DNA of 64,000 bases, from NCBI RefSeq assembly GCF_032854445.1, contig NC_088296.1:12872706-12936705 (forward strand), written 5' to 3'. The stretch comes from Liolophura sinensis (lineage: Eukaryota; Mollusca; Polyplacophora; Chitonida; Chitonidae). The notes beneath the pieces are model-generated. The model searched no databases and was not told the DNA's origin. It was given only the letters and a program-made list of their open reading frames with translations. Both the position numbers and the translations under genes were made by a program. Positions 13,301 through 21,900 of the stretch are shown piece by piece (positions within the stretch are counted from its first letter, which is position 1; each line of letters begins with the position of its first letter).

Positions 13301-16300
13301 TTTACCTCTATAATGTTATGGGTTTCAAACCGGGGGCTTCTGTGGCTCAATCGGTTATGCGTAATGACCCAGGAGCCTCTCACCAATGCAGTCACTGTGA
13401 GTTCAAGTCCAGCTCATGCTGGCTTCCTCTCCGACCGTAAGTGGGAAGGTCTGTCAGCAACCTGTGGATGGTCGTTGGTTTCCCCTGGGCTGTGCCCGGT
13501 TTCTACCCACCATAATGCTGGCAGCCGTCGTATAAGTGAAATATTCTTGAGTACGGCGTAAAACACCAATCAAATAAAATCAACGGGTTCAAACCCATAT
13601 TGCTCTTGTTGGTTTGGCTTTCATGAGGTAATAGTTTAACGGTGGTCAGGGCCAAATGAAGCACAATGTAGAGTATTGGAAAATTGAGCGTGTAAATTTA
13701 GGTAATGATGAAGATTTTTCATCAGAGACTGTTTTCAACATGCTGGGATTGTACAAATACCTACATTGCTCAGATCTCCAAAAGAGCTTAGTGACTGTTG
13801 CATAGCTGAGTGTTCAATACTGGAAGAAGTCATTCATGGAAGGCAAGTCATTCACTGAACACGGCGTGGCAGATATTATGTATTGTCAACACATAGTTGT
13901 ATAAACTTCGAAACTGTAAATAATAACTATTATTCTGCTTTCAGGAGTACTTTTTGAACCTGCTGAGTCCAATTATAGGTAAACTGGGTTGGGAAGACAA
14001 AGGATCTCACCTGGACAAGTAAGTGGATGGGTTTTTAGTGTGAAGATCAAGAAAGTCAGAAGTACTGGCACAGCGATCTAATGTGTTCTGACAAAAGTCA
14101 ACTAGCTCTTGACGCGTGTAATTGCATGTTTGATGATAGCTACCGCTGTTTTGGTTGCAGCTTTAAGTCAGCCTGGGCCTTGTCTGGTACCTGGTATGAT
14201 ATAGCAGTTTTCCATGGACACACTCTATCTGATTTCCCCAGGGTCTGATTTTCCTAAGGACCTGGTTTCCTTGGGGTTTGTCAGTTTGTCCAGATCTTAC
14301 TGGTTTCTTCCACCCATAAACCTGAACACCATCATAGATAAAGTGAAGGTATCATGTAGTCTAACATGAAGCACCAGGCCCATTGATTTATTTATTCATT
14401 TGACTGGATTTTTTTTCTGTACTCAAGAATATTTGTGTTGTACAATGGCGGCCAGGTTTATGGTCAGAGGAAAACTGGGAAGAGGAAACTGGGCAGAGCC
14501 AGGGAAAACCCACCGCCATTCTATGCATTTTTTGTGCACTAAATAATTGCATGTACTGAGTTGTTCTTGCCAGGATGTTTTGTCTCGGAAGTTTATTTAT
14601 GCTTATTACAATGTGTATTGGTTGTGTGTAGAGTAGACCCCAGTGTGATTTAGGTTACCAGAAACTGTTGATGTTAACCTTAGAGAATGTAGTGCTCTAA
14701 ACCTCAGGTAGTGTATGTATGTAGGGTTATGTGGGTTCACCTCCAGATTGAGACAGCCAGGGGCCTCCATGGCTCAGTTGGTTAGCGCGCTAGCAGAGCG
14801 TAAAGACCCAGGAATCTCTCACCAATGCGGTCATTGTGAGTTCAAGTCCAGCTCATGCTGGCTTCCTCTCTGGCTTTAAGTAGGAAGGTCTGACTGCAAC
14901 CTGTGGATGGTCGTGGGTTCCTTCCACCATAATGCTGGCCCTCGTCATATAAGTGAAATATTCTTGAGTATGGCGTAAAACACCAATCAAATAAATAAAT
15001 AAATGAAACAGCCAGTATGCTGCATGCGTTTCAGTGTCTGTTGTCTCAAACTATTCTTGTGTACTTGTGCAGCTGTCACTACCAGACACAGTATTTCCTA
15101 TCTGTCATACGTGTATGAGATACATGTAGTCATTATTGATGTTTCCAGGTTTCCTGAGACAAATGGTGTTAAGAGAGGCGGTGTACTTGGGACAGGGGAG
15201 TGCTGTACCAGAAGGGAAGAGACACTTTGACCAATGGATGAACGAAGGGAAAAGGTACATAAAACCTTTACGTTTACTATAACCTGTCTTTAATATTCAT
15301 GTTCATGGTAAGCCTTCACAACAGTTAAAAAAGGTGTTACCTGGTGTCAATAGAAGGGAAGGACGAGAGCTAGGCTCTGGCAAAGATGTGAGGTGAGAGG
15401 AGAAGTGGTTGTTGCTCTGTTAGAATGATTAGTGTGCTGCATGTACCCTCTGAACTCTACAGTCTGGACCCTAACCTGAAGAGTGTGATATACCAGCTGG
15501 GAGTTCAGTATGGGGGAGAGAAGGAGTGGGAATTTTGCTGTGTTATAATGTTTAATGTACTACTCTCTGTTGATACAGTCTGGACCCTAACCTGAAGAGT
15601 GTGATATACCAGGCTGGAGCTCAGTATGGGGGAGAGAAGGAGTGGGAATTTTGCTGTGTGATAATGTTTAGTGTACTACTCTCTGTTGATACAGTCTGGA
15701 CCCTAACCTGAAGAGTGTGATATACCAGGCTGGAGCTCAGTATGGGGGAGAGAAGGAGTGGGAATTTTGCTGTGTGATAATGTTTAGTGTACTACTCTCT
15801 GTTGATACAGTCTGGACCCTAACCTGAAAAGTGTGATATACCAGGCTGGAGCTCAGTATTGGGGAGAGAAGGAATGGGAATTTTGCTGTGTGATAATGTT
15901 TAGTGTACTACTCTCTGTTGATACAGTCTGGACCCTAACCTGAAGAGTGTGATATACCAGGCTGGAGCTCAGTATGGGGGTGAGAAGGAGTGGGAATTTT
16001 GCTGTGTGATAATGTTTAGTGTACTACTCTCTGTTGATACAGTCAGGACCCTAACCTGAAGAGTGTGATATACCAGGCTGGAGCTCAGTATGGGGGAGAG
16101 AAGGAGTGGGAATTTTGCTGTGTGATAATGTTTAGTGTACTACTCTCTGCTGATACAGTCTGGACCCTAACCTGAAAAGTGTGATATACCAGGCTGGAGC
16201 TCAGTATGGGAGAGAAGGAGTGGGAATTTTGCTGTGTGATAATGTTTAGTGTACTACTCTCTTTTGATACAGTCTGGACCCTAACCTGAAGAGTGTGATA

Positions 16301-19300
16301 TACCAGGCTGGAGCTCAGTATGGGGGAGAGAAGGAGTGGGAATTTTGCTGTGTTATAATGTTTAATGTATTACTCTCTGTTGATACAGTCTGGACCCTAA
16401 CCTGAAAAGTGTGATATACCAGGCTGGAGCTCAGTATGGGGGAGAGAAGGAGTGGGAATTTTGCTGTGTGATAATGTTTAGTGTGCTACTCTCTGTTGAT
16501 ACAGTCTGGACCCTAACCTGAAGAGTGTGATATACCAGGCTGGAGTTCAGTATGGGGGAGAGAAGGAGTGGGAATTTTGCTGGAAGAGATATCAAACAAC
16601 GAAAGTTGCATCGGAGAAGAAGCTGATGTTGTCAGCATTGGCTGCCACTCGAGACACACAACTTTTGACACGGTAAGGGAGTACGATATCAAAAACAAGT
16701 TGTCTCTGATTATGCCATTGTCATTGTATTGCATTGTTTTTGGTCATAGAGAACATGCTGGTTGTACAATAGGCCCTTGTTGGCAATACAGTTCGGTGGT
16801 CATCCTTCAAAAATACCTCATGTACATGTAACTCTTGACTGATAAAGTCACTTGTTTGAATCAAGCTTTAGTCTATTCAACAATAGTTTTACGTGAGGAG
16901 GTTTGTTAGGTTCCTGGTGAAGTGCAGTGGTTTCTCCAGGCATGACTGTCTTTTGCAAGAAGTGAACAGTTATTGATAAGTTTGTCATCAAAGACTAATT
17001 GTGTCAGTGCATCAACTGTGGTTTGTCAAATGTGTGGTTGATAATTTTCTTGGAATTGCTGTTTTTTCTCTGATATTTCCACGACAGTCTGGACTCGGAT
17101 AAGATCTGCTCTCAGGACTGCACTCTGTTATGATCTCCATGTTTCTCCTGAGATATCTCCACCATAGTCTGGACACGGATAAGATGCATTCTCAGGATTG
17201 TACTGTCTGTTATGATACCTTTCTGTTTCTCCTGAGATATCTCCACCATAGTCTAAACACGGATAAGATCCGCTCTCAGGATTGTACTGTCTGTTATGAT
17301 ACCTTTCTGTTTCTCCTCAGACATATCCACTATGGACTGGGATAAGATCCACTCTCAGGATTGTACCGTCTGTTATGATACCTTTTCTGTTTCTCCTCAG
17401 ATATCTCCACTATAGTCTGGACTCAAATAAGATCCGCTCTCAGGATTGTGCCAGTGTGATAGGGAGTGTGGCCGTTAACCCTTCTGGAAGGCTGTTGGCA
17501 TGGCGATTTGTCCGGCAAAACTGGGCCACCATTCTGGAGAGGTAGGATGAAAAAAAAACAACAAGAATAAACGGAAAAAATAAAGCAACAAAAAAAAGTG
17601 GGTGTTACTGGTTGAGACCATGTCAGGACTTTAATGAATGTATGGGATTGAAAGTGTTAAATCACACTCGGAGTTGATCTGTGTTTATCATGCAGATCAT
17701 GCAGATCAGGCAGATCGAACAAACCATTGTTGAAATGCAATTTAAGCAAATATTTTTGGACCATAAATGTAGGAGCTACAACCAAGAATTCCTGATGTAA
17801 AATTGTAAAATTTAAACTTGCATAGACTAGACCGAATATTGCATTAAGGCTTCAATTTTGACTTGAAATTACCTCAGTTTGTGTAGACTTAAGCCCTAAA
17901 AATTAACTTGTAAGCCTTTGTACTTCCTTGTTTGCATTCAACAACATTGTACAAGCTGTCAGAACGGAAGGACTTGAAGTGATATCATGGGCATGGCATC
18001 TCGGTGAGGCAGCACTATGAACAAGCTACCCTCTAGTCAACCCTTGAAAGCACATTCTATGCTTGAATTTTGTTAGATGTTGCTTTAGGCCTTGATTGTC
18101 CCTGCAAAAACGGTTTATATTTTGGGATAATTTCTTGGATTATGTATGACTTGGACTGATAAACAAGGTACCTGAATACATGTATATTGTAGCATGCATT
18201 AATCTCTACAATAAGGTTTTGTGTGAAAATGAAAGCGCTGAAAAAAATATACATCCTTTGTAATGTAGCACCATAGATGTAAATGTGAAGACAAAAATAC
18301 CATGCTGTTACAAGGATGACGTGTCCTGGTTGGTGTCTTCAGTGTGATGGTTTTGTAATGTAGCAGTGGAGATGTGAAGGCAGTGAGACTATGCTGCTGT
18401 GTGTACATGTACACCTACAAGAATGAGGTGTCCTATTTAGTGTCTTCAGCGTGATGGTTTTGTGATGTAGCAATGGAGATGCGAAAGCAACGAGACCATA
18501 CTGCCACAAATAAAACACCATCATTATATTACCCATATACAACTACATGTATTACAGATTTAAATTGCTGACTTCTGAAAACCATTAATATTATCCATTA
18601 TTATATATTTGATAATGAATTCTTTGTGTTAAGCGTGCTCTCACATCCGTTTGGAAGTTTGAATGGAATTCTGACCGGCTTTAACACAATGGAGATGTAC
18701 AATGAGGTACATGAGGTATTAGAGGGATTCAGGTTCTTGTTGAACTTTTCTGATTAAAATGGCACAAAATTTTTTGTTTTATCACATGGCATGATTCAAA
18801 GACACAGGCATTTTATGTGATATGAAAATGTGAATGCAGTATTTTTATAATACATGAAGTGTACAAATTTGTAAGGTATCCAAGCAAGAGATATTGTCCC
18901 AAATGTGCGTGAATGTAGTGCGTGAAATATCCCTTCAGAAACCATGACATTTCCTCTTGATGTGAAGGGTGCATTTATAATAAATGGGATGGAGAGCATC
19001 ATTTCTCTCAAATGTGGTTACACCAGAGCTTCTGCATTCAGGGCGAAAATGTTAAAAATATTTGTTTATCGAACAGAGAAGCCAAGTAAGATTTTTTCTC
19101 TTTGTTCACAAAATTTTGATGCCTGAATAAACTGAAGTTGTCATGTGGTGAACATTCAACCTTTTGTACCGTTTTACAGAGTTACAGTATATGCATTTTT
19201 TTTGGTTACTATGGTGACGGTCTGCACTATCTCGTTTTGTTTGCTGTTTATAATGTTATGTTCATCGTTTTGTGCGTGTTCTTTTTTCCCCCCCTGCTTT

Positions 19301-21420
19301 TTCTCACCTGTGGTTCAGGATGGGCAGTGGACTGTTTACAGGGAGCCGCATCATTCGTAGCATTGCCTCCTCCTTCTCCACACAGTTTGATTTTGATGAG
19401 GTAAGGTTGCACAGGTCTTCATGGTTTTCATGATTCTTCGTTGTTTTCGTAATTTCTTCACACCTGGGGAGCAGGATATGGTTCAGGCTCTGGGATCACA
19501 AAGCCGATGTTTTAAATTTAGCTGCTCAGTTGGTTAGCGCACTAGCGCAAGGAAATGACCCAGGAACCTCTCACTAATGCGGTCGCTGTGAGTTCAAGTC
19601 CAGCTCATGCTGGCTTCCTCCCCAACTGTAAGTGGGAAGGTCTGTCAGCTTCGTGGGTTTCCTCCCATCATAACGCTGGTCACTGTCGTCTAAGTGAAAT
19701 ACTCGAGTGCGACGTAAAACACCAATCAAATAAATAAATAAATCAAATAAACTTAGCTAAGTCAGACTTAGTCTTAACTTTTCACAGTAATACTGTATCT
19801 TAAATTTCTGATTATACACTAATTTCAGTTTTATCATGAAAGTGTATGACAACTCTTTTTTAATAGATTTTAACTAAAACCAAAACATATAGGATTTTTT
19901 TTCACAACTTTGTACATGCTGGTATATTATGAGCTTTCGGCTGCAAACTGCTGCCATAATCAAATAAAAACACACACAGTTTGGTTCACTTACCTGCTAC
20001 ATATATACAAGCAAATTTGAGAATGCATTTCATAGCTTTGGCAGGTGAGCAGCATTATGTACAATACATATACGTACAAACAGGTTTCGCATGCTGGAAA
20101 CAATGACCATACACAGACAGTATGGTGTGATTTTACAAAGAGAGGAAAATAAATAGATGAAAAGGAATTGACCCAACTAGAAATAAATCTAAGTTAAATC
20201 TAAGTCTGACTGAAGTCTAAAACAGCATCTGAAACCGACAGCAGCAGAGTTAAGGTGAATGACTTGATCCCAACCACAGGCACATACAGGTTCAGCGGGG
20301 GGGGGGGTGGGGGGTGTACCTTGTCCTGTGCAGTGGTGCAAACCGGATTGGCCTTAATGATTGTTCTGCTGTATGGCATTGTACTACATTACCAGTTTGC
20401 CCACATCACAAAAATAGATGTGAATAATAGACTACACAGCTTGGACCCGAATTGCATAATTCATGTACCTTAATAGGTGGTAGAGATTCATTTGCAGCCT
20501 TCAACAGAGAATTCCTAGATTCCCCCTCTCTCATTGTTAGAAAATTTTTGGTGACAGCGGTCAGTCACGCTTTTGTCGCCATTGTACTGTCTTAGGTTGA
20601 AGACTGTTGGATTTTCGCCAATATGGTATACATGTTTGTACATGTATGTCACCTGTGGGAGTATTGATCAGTAACTTGCCAAAGGTTGATTGTTTAGTTA
20701 AGGTGTGGAAGTATTGATCATTAACTTGCTAAAGGTTGATTGTTTAGTAAAGGTGTGGGAGTATTGATCAGTAACTTGCTAAAGGTTGATTGTTTAGTTA
20801 AGGTTTCCTCCTGTCTATACTCCAACAAATAAAATTAAAATGTTAAAAAGTAAACGTACTTTAGTACTTTATCAGGTGTTTTTCTGGACAAAAATTAGCT
20901 TATCTATTCCAGCAATATTATTGTGTGACTTCAATTTTTCTCTCCCTGTTTATAGTGCTTAATATGTACCAAAATGTTCTAAATGTACATATACATTTCA
21001 CTCAACAAAACACACTAAAGTTATAGGTTATCAAGTAACCTGTCCACATTTGCTGCAGTCTCCTGGGTTAAACTTGTTCTGTACGCGATATAGCCGCGGT
21101 ATTGCGATGTGGCATGAAACCATATCCGTGCAGCCATTCCGTCAGTCATTCACTGTTCTTTTCTGCTTACCTGTTGCCACAAGTATTCTCCATGTGAAAA
21201 TACCAGCAATGTTATATCGTCATTACTTTCAGTATATATGCTGTTGTTGTTGATGTTTTAGGTGGAATCTTTCTTCAAGGATCGAAATGTAGGGTCTGGT
21301 GAAAGGGCCGTGAAGCAGGCACTGGAGAGCATTAAGATGAACATGCAGTGGCTGGAATCTCACGAGAAAAGTGTCTCCGAGTGGCTTCATCAACATAAGA
21401 ACATACCTCAAAATGCTTAG
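1102..21420 (+). CDS. M1 zinc aminopeptidase (aminopeptidase N/A-like), 3' part, 17 exons
   Basis: Gluzincin ectopeptidase that removes N-terminal residues from peptides. Family members are type II plasma-membrane or ER proteins. Exons: 1102-1381, 1932-2052, 5361-5515, 5909-6022, 6850-6984, 7625-7756, 8358-8533, 9851-9933, 11371-11501, 12182-12237, 13105-13252, 13945-14018, 15159-15254 (or 15149), 16505-16672, 17401-17541, 19319-19400, 21262-21420. All junctions are GT-AG and keep frame, giving about 749 residues. Numbering from the first whole codon in the window: GAMEN at 144-148, HELAH at 180-184, third zinc ligand E203 (HEXXHX18E), and the transition-state Tyr of the FDSISYDKG region at 266. 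The C-terminal half matches the helical ERAP1_C-type domain. Full-length members have about 950-1000 residues, so roughly the first 200 (cytoplasmic tail, anchor, start of the beta domain) are left of the window. The substrate subclass (ANPEP, ENPEP or ERAP-like) cannot be decided. Several exon borders carry tandem arrays. Confidence 0.95.
1757..1972 (+). repeat. 106-bp tandem duplication covering the exon 2 acceptor
   Basis: Two near-identical 106-bp units, each with GATGAGAAGGATGGCC, a CATCCTTTATTTAG acceptor and the first 41 nt of exon 2. The first copy (pseudo-exon 1826-1866) runs back into the intron-like sequence. Confidence 0.93.
1932..2052 (+). CDS. M1 aminopeptidase exon 2
   Basis: Encodes residues 94-133 ([12 protein letters not shown] to YPLPKQ), the run-up to the catalytic domain. 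Donor CAAG|GTAAG, phase 1. The first 41 nt and the acceptor are duplicated 106 bp upstream at 1826. The distal copy is taken as the real exon because only it continues to a donor. Confidence 0.93.
2938..3197 (-). mobile_element. tRNA-headed SINE, family 1, full length
   Basis: On the - strand it reads: head GGCCTCTGTGGCTCAGTTGG, B-box-like GAGTTCAAGTCC, body GCCCGGTTTCCACCCACCAT and tail GAGTACGGCGTAAAACACCA. Reference-like copy for the family in this window. M1 intron. Confidence 0.9.
3585..5225. repeat. 39-bp minisatellite, about 42 copies
   Basis: Unit core GTGTTTGTATCCAGCTCCC plus CTGCTTCAG and GCGACTGC. The unit length is a multiple of three, so 13-residue periodic open frames appear in several frames on both strands. 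It sits in the intron between M1 exons 2 and 3. Copy divergence is moderate, with scattered TGC/TGT and CCC/CCA variants. Not a protein gene. Confidence 0.93.
5361..5515 (+). CDS. M1 aminopeptidase exon 3 (GAMEN and HELAH)
   Basis: Encodes residues 134-185. It contains the exopeptidase motif [12 protein letters not shown], which binds the substrate N-terminus, and ends just after HELAH, which carries the two zinc-binding His and the catalytic Glu. Acceptor GATACAG, donor CATCAG|GTAAAG, exit phase 0. These residues indicate an active enzyme. Confidence 0.97.
5909..6022 (+). CDS. M1 aminopeptidase exon 4 (third zinc ligand)
   Basis: Encodes residues 186-223, [20 protein letters not shown] and onward. 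E203 of NEGF is the third zinc ligand, exactly 18 residues after HELAH. The donor GAAACTG|GTGAGTAAG is repeated about every 64 bp downstream; the first copy is chosen because the 38-codon exon then joins exon 5 in frame. Confidence 0.96.
5985..6650 (+). repeat. 64-bp array of exon 4 end plus splice donor, 10 copies
   Basis: Donors at 6023, 6086, 6148, 6212, 6274, 6338, 6402, 6466, 6530 and 6594. Each copy repeats GTGAAACCAGAGTGGAAACT and GTGAGTAAG (one has GTGAATAAG). Neighbouring copies alternate between two variants (GTGGGGACC and GTGAGAACC), suggesting a dimeric 128-bp unit. Confidence 0.95.
6850..6984 (+). CDS. M1 aminopeptidase exon 5 (catalytic Tyr)
   Basis: Encodes residues 224-268, [17 protein letters not shown] to FDSISYDK. 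Y266 aligns with the Tyr that stabilises the transition state in M1 enzymes. 45 codons, phase 0 at both ends, donor CAAG|GTAAGA. Confidence 0.95.
7625..7756 (+). CDS. M1 aminopeptidase exon 6
   Basis: Encodes residues 269-312, [17 protein letters not shown] to SDLWDALSQ. This is the conserved segment after the active-site Tyr. 44 codons, phase 0 both ends; acceptor CCACAG, donor CTCAG|GTAAGG. Confidence 0.95.
8358..8533 (+). CDS. M1 aminopeptidase exon 7
   Basis: Encodes residues 313-370: [15 protein letters not shown] and the QERFLLY segment, the end of the catalytic domain and the start of the C-terminal beta module. Donor TTTAA|GTAGGT in phase 2; the joined codon is Asn, giving FNYKWYIPL. 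Confidence 0.93.
8958..9106 (-). mobile_element. SINE family 1, 3' half
   Basis: Tail and body (TTTATTTGATTGGTGCTTTA ... GGGCAGAGCCCGGGGGAAAC) are present; the tRNA-like head is missing. M1 intron 7. Confidence 0.88.
9418..9770 (+). mobile_element. tRNA-Pro-like SINE, family 2, full length
   Basis: The head (CCCGATAGCACAGTTGGTAG, stem-loop CCGC-TTCGGGA-GCGG with anticodon-position CGG, and GGGTCAATCCTGGGTCGGG) folds like tRNA-Pro. Body includes CTTGGCGTTCAGCAGGAAGA and CTGCTACAAGGAGGCACATT; ends ACATTAAACTCCAAGCACTC. M1 intron 7. Confidence 0.88.
9851..9933 (+). CDS. M1 aminopeptidase exon 8
   Basis: Encodes [14 protein letters not shown] and onward, residues 372-398. This matches the 'W.IPL.Y' strand of the M1 beta sandwich. 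Enters in phase 2 and leaves in phase 1 (CTCAG|GTTAGT). Confidence 0.92.
10683..11092. repeat. About 20-bp AT-rich tandem array
   Basis: About 20 units of CTTTTATAATGAGAAAAGTC, mixed with the variants CTTTATAATGTGAAAAGTC and ATAATGAGAAAATTTC. Intronic, between M1 exons 8 and 9. Confidence 0.92.
11371..11501 (+). CDS. M1 aminopeptidase exon 9
   Basis: Encodes residues 400-442, [18 protein letters not shown] to the family block GFYRVNYDE. Acceptor CCTACAG; donor CCACCAG|GTACTA in phase 0. Fragments of its 3' end recur in the array just downstream. Confidence 0.94.
11510..11985 (+). repeat. About 80-bp array after M1 exon 9
   Basis: About six units with ACTCAGTAAATGGTGCACAA, TTTCTGACCAGTTTAGAC and GGATCAGTTGATCA. 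The last word resembles exon 9 (GGGATGAGTTGATCACAG) and the first is the intron start, so the unit looks like a deleted copy of the exon-intron junction. Confidence 0.85.
12182..12237 (+). CDS. M1 aminopeptidase exon 10
   Basis: A 56-nt exon encoding residues 443-460, [18 protein letters not shown], the conserved DRA-LIDDAF motif that opens the helical C-terminal domain. Donor TCCAG|GTGAGC, phase 2. Confidence 0.94.
12510..12534. repeat. Poly(C) tract, 25 bases
   Basis: Uninterrupted C run in an M1 intron. Its length in the assembly is unreliable, and the G-rich strand could form a quadruplex. Confidence 0.9.
13105..13252 (+). CDS. M1 aminopeptidase exon 11
   Basis: Encodes residues 462-510 ([16 protein letters not shown] and onward), helices of the C-terminal domain. 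Acceptor TTCCAG, donor TTCAAG|GTGCCG, phase 0 exit. Confidence 0.93.
13327..13584 (+). mobile_element. SINE family 1, near full length
   Basis: Head GGGGGCTTCTGTGGCTCAAT with a deletion before GTAATGACCCAGGAGCC; intact B-box-like region, body and tail. M1 intron 11. Confidence 0.9.
13945..14018 (+). CDS. M1 aminopeptidase exon 12
   Basis: Encodes residues 511-534, [20 protein letters not shown] and then SHLD. The strong donor GACAA|GTAAGT exits in phase 2. A weaker internal donor, ATAG|GTAAAC, would exit in phase 1 and could restore frame with the 15149 acceptor at the cost of 13 residues. Confidence 0.88.
14383..14530 (-). mobile_element. SINE family 1, diverged fragment
   Basis: Tail TTTATTTATTCATTTGACTGG and GTACTCAAGAATATTT, then a diverged body. 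Opposite orientation to the copy at 14760. Confidence 0.75.
14760..15003 (+). mobile_element. SINE family 1, full length
   Basis: Head GGGGCCTCCATGGCTCAGTT, B-box-like GAGTTCAAGTCC, tail AATCAAATAAATAAATAAAT. M1 intron 12. Confidence 0.92.
15159..15254 (+). CDS. M1 aminopeptidase exon 13 (acceptor uncertain)
   Basis: Encodes [20 protein letters not shown] and then [11 protein letters not shown]. The expected CAG acceptor (exon start 15149) would add the family-like FLR, but it is one nucleotide out of frame with exon 12. The GAG acceptor 10 nt further on (start 15159) restores frame. Donor AAAAG|GTACAT, phase 2. Either a real 1-nt insertion in the GTTTCC run with acceptor rescue, or a sequence error. 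Confidence 0.75.
15463..16582 (+). repeat. 116-bp array of the exon 14 acceptor and 5' end, 10 copies
   Basis: Exon-like starts at 15463, 15579, 15695, 15811, 15927, 16043, 16159, 16273, 16389 and 16505: a spacing of 116 except one of 114. Each unit is 38 nt of intron ending CTGTTGATACAG and 78 nt of exon from TCTGGACCC to TTTTGCTG. All ten keep the acceptor AG; only the last continues into a complete exon. Confidence 0.97.
16505..16672 (+). CDS. M1 aminopeptidase exon 14
   Basis: Encodes residues 568-622, [17 protein letters not shown] through [18 protein letters not shown] and onward. It is the tenth and last copy of a 116-bp repeat, and the only one that continues past ATTTTGCTG into the rest of the exon and a donor (ACACG|GTAAGG, phase 2). 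Confidence 0.93.
17070..17460 (+). repeat. About 84-bp array of the exon 15 acceptor and 5' end, 5 copies
   Basis: Exon-like starts at 17072, 17153, 17237, 17321 and 17401. Each copies ATATCTCCAC...GATAAGATCC and CTCAGGATTGT, followed by TGTTATGATACCTTTCTG. The acceptor is absent in copy 1, GAG in copies 2-3 and CAG in copies 4-5. Confidence 0.93.
17401..17541 (+). CDS. M1 aminopeptidase exon 15
   Basis: Encodes residues 624-669, including [18 protein letters not shown] and [16 protein letters not shown], the conserved W-F-x-x-N-W helix. Acceptor CTCCTCAG. Four diverged copies of its 5' end lie upstream. Donor GAGAG|GTAGGA, phase 2. Confidence 0.93.
18250..18500. repeat. About 112-bp tandem repeat, 2-3 copies
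   Basis: Copies share GTGATGGTTTTGTAATGTAG, GGAGATGTGAAGGCA and GGTGTCTTCAG. M1 intron between exons 15 and 16. Confidence 0.8.
19319..19400 (+). CDS. M1 aminopeptidase exon 16
   Basis: Encodes residues 671-697, [20 protein letters not shown] to FDFDE. This is the segment that in relatives precedes '(V/M)ESFF'. Acceptor TGGTTCAG, donor GATGAG|GTAAGG, phase 0. Confidence 0.92.
19522..19745 (+). mobile_element. SINE family 1, head shortened
   Basis: Starts at GCTCAGTTGGTTAGCGCACT; short internal deletion in the body; ends AAATAAATAAATAAA. M1 intron 16. Confidence 0.88.
20627..20812. repeat. About 60-bp tandem repeat, 3 copies
   Basis: Units contain GGGAGTATTGATCAGTAACT and AAAGGTTGATTGTTTAGT. 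Intron ahead of the last M1 exon. A G-run with possible quadruplex character lies nearby at 20297. Confidence 0.85.
21262..21420 (+). CDS. M1 aminopeptidase terminal exon
   Basis: Encodes residues 698-749, [20 protein letters not shown] to the end, and stops at TAG 21418-21420. The family C-terminus 'ESFF ... ERA ... AL E.I..N..WL' is clear. Candidate poly(A) signals AATAAA lie at 21455 and 21890. Confidence 0.94.
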   Translation: MESFFKDRNVGSGERAVKQALESIKMNMQWLESHEKSVSEWLHQHKNIPQNA

Positions 21421-21620
21421 TGGGTAAATTTATCAACACAACAACATACCATAAAATAAATCGTGGCCGAATTAATCAGAACAAAATTGTATAACAAAAT
21501 CTTTAAGTGTCTAACTTCATCAGTACAAAAACATAAACAGAAACAGAAAAATACCACAAAATGCTTAATGCCTTGTTTCGTCAGAACTAGAACATAAATG
21601 CTTAGCTGCAATCCACGCCA
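21370..21620 (+). repeat. Diverged repeats of the M1 terminal coding end in the 3' UTR
   Basis: The coding end (CTTCATCAACATAAGAACAT then CAAAATGCTTAG) is followed by about three diverged versions: TTTATCAACACAACAACATA; GTGTCTAACTTCATCAGTAC then CACAAAATGCTTAATG; and ACATAAATGCTTAG. Moderate similarity, judged by eye. Confidence 0.6.
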
Positions 21621-21900
21621 GTACAGGAACATAAAAGACAATTTACACATAAAATATACCAGACAGTCATGAAAGACGAACCTGAAGATATCTCCACATT
21701 TGCCTGATCTGACGCTAAAAAAAGATGATGTAGTTTGTAGCCAGATTGTGGTCGAATGTGAGTGTTCTGTGTCATGGGTGATGTAAGGAGGACAATTGAT
21801 GACACTGTGTTTGCTGAAGAGTCGTCCAAGAGAAAAAAAGCAGAAGCAAACGTTGGGTTTTGATCCCGTGAGATTCTGTCAATTTTCTCAATAAAACATA
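21421..21900 (+). other. M1 aminopeptidase 3' UTR (inferred)
   Basis: After the stop codon, AATAAA occurs at 21455-21460 and at 21890-21895, so the transcript probably ends near one of these. The first 200 bases contain diverged copies of the end of the coding sequence. The extent is inferred. Confidence 0.5.

Noticed and set aside
13313-13561. 82-codon frame, and similar frames at 36925, 42499 and 49364
   Set aside because: All lie within SINE family 1 copies and share the translated SINE body ([10 protein letters not shown]-like).
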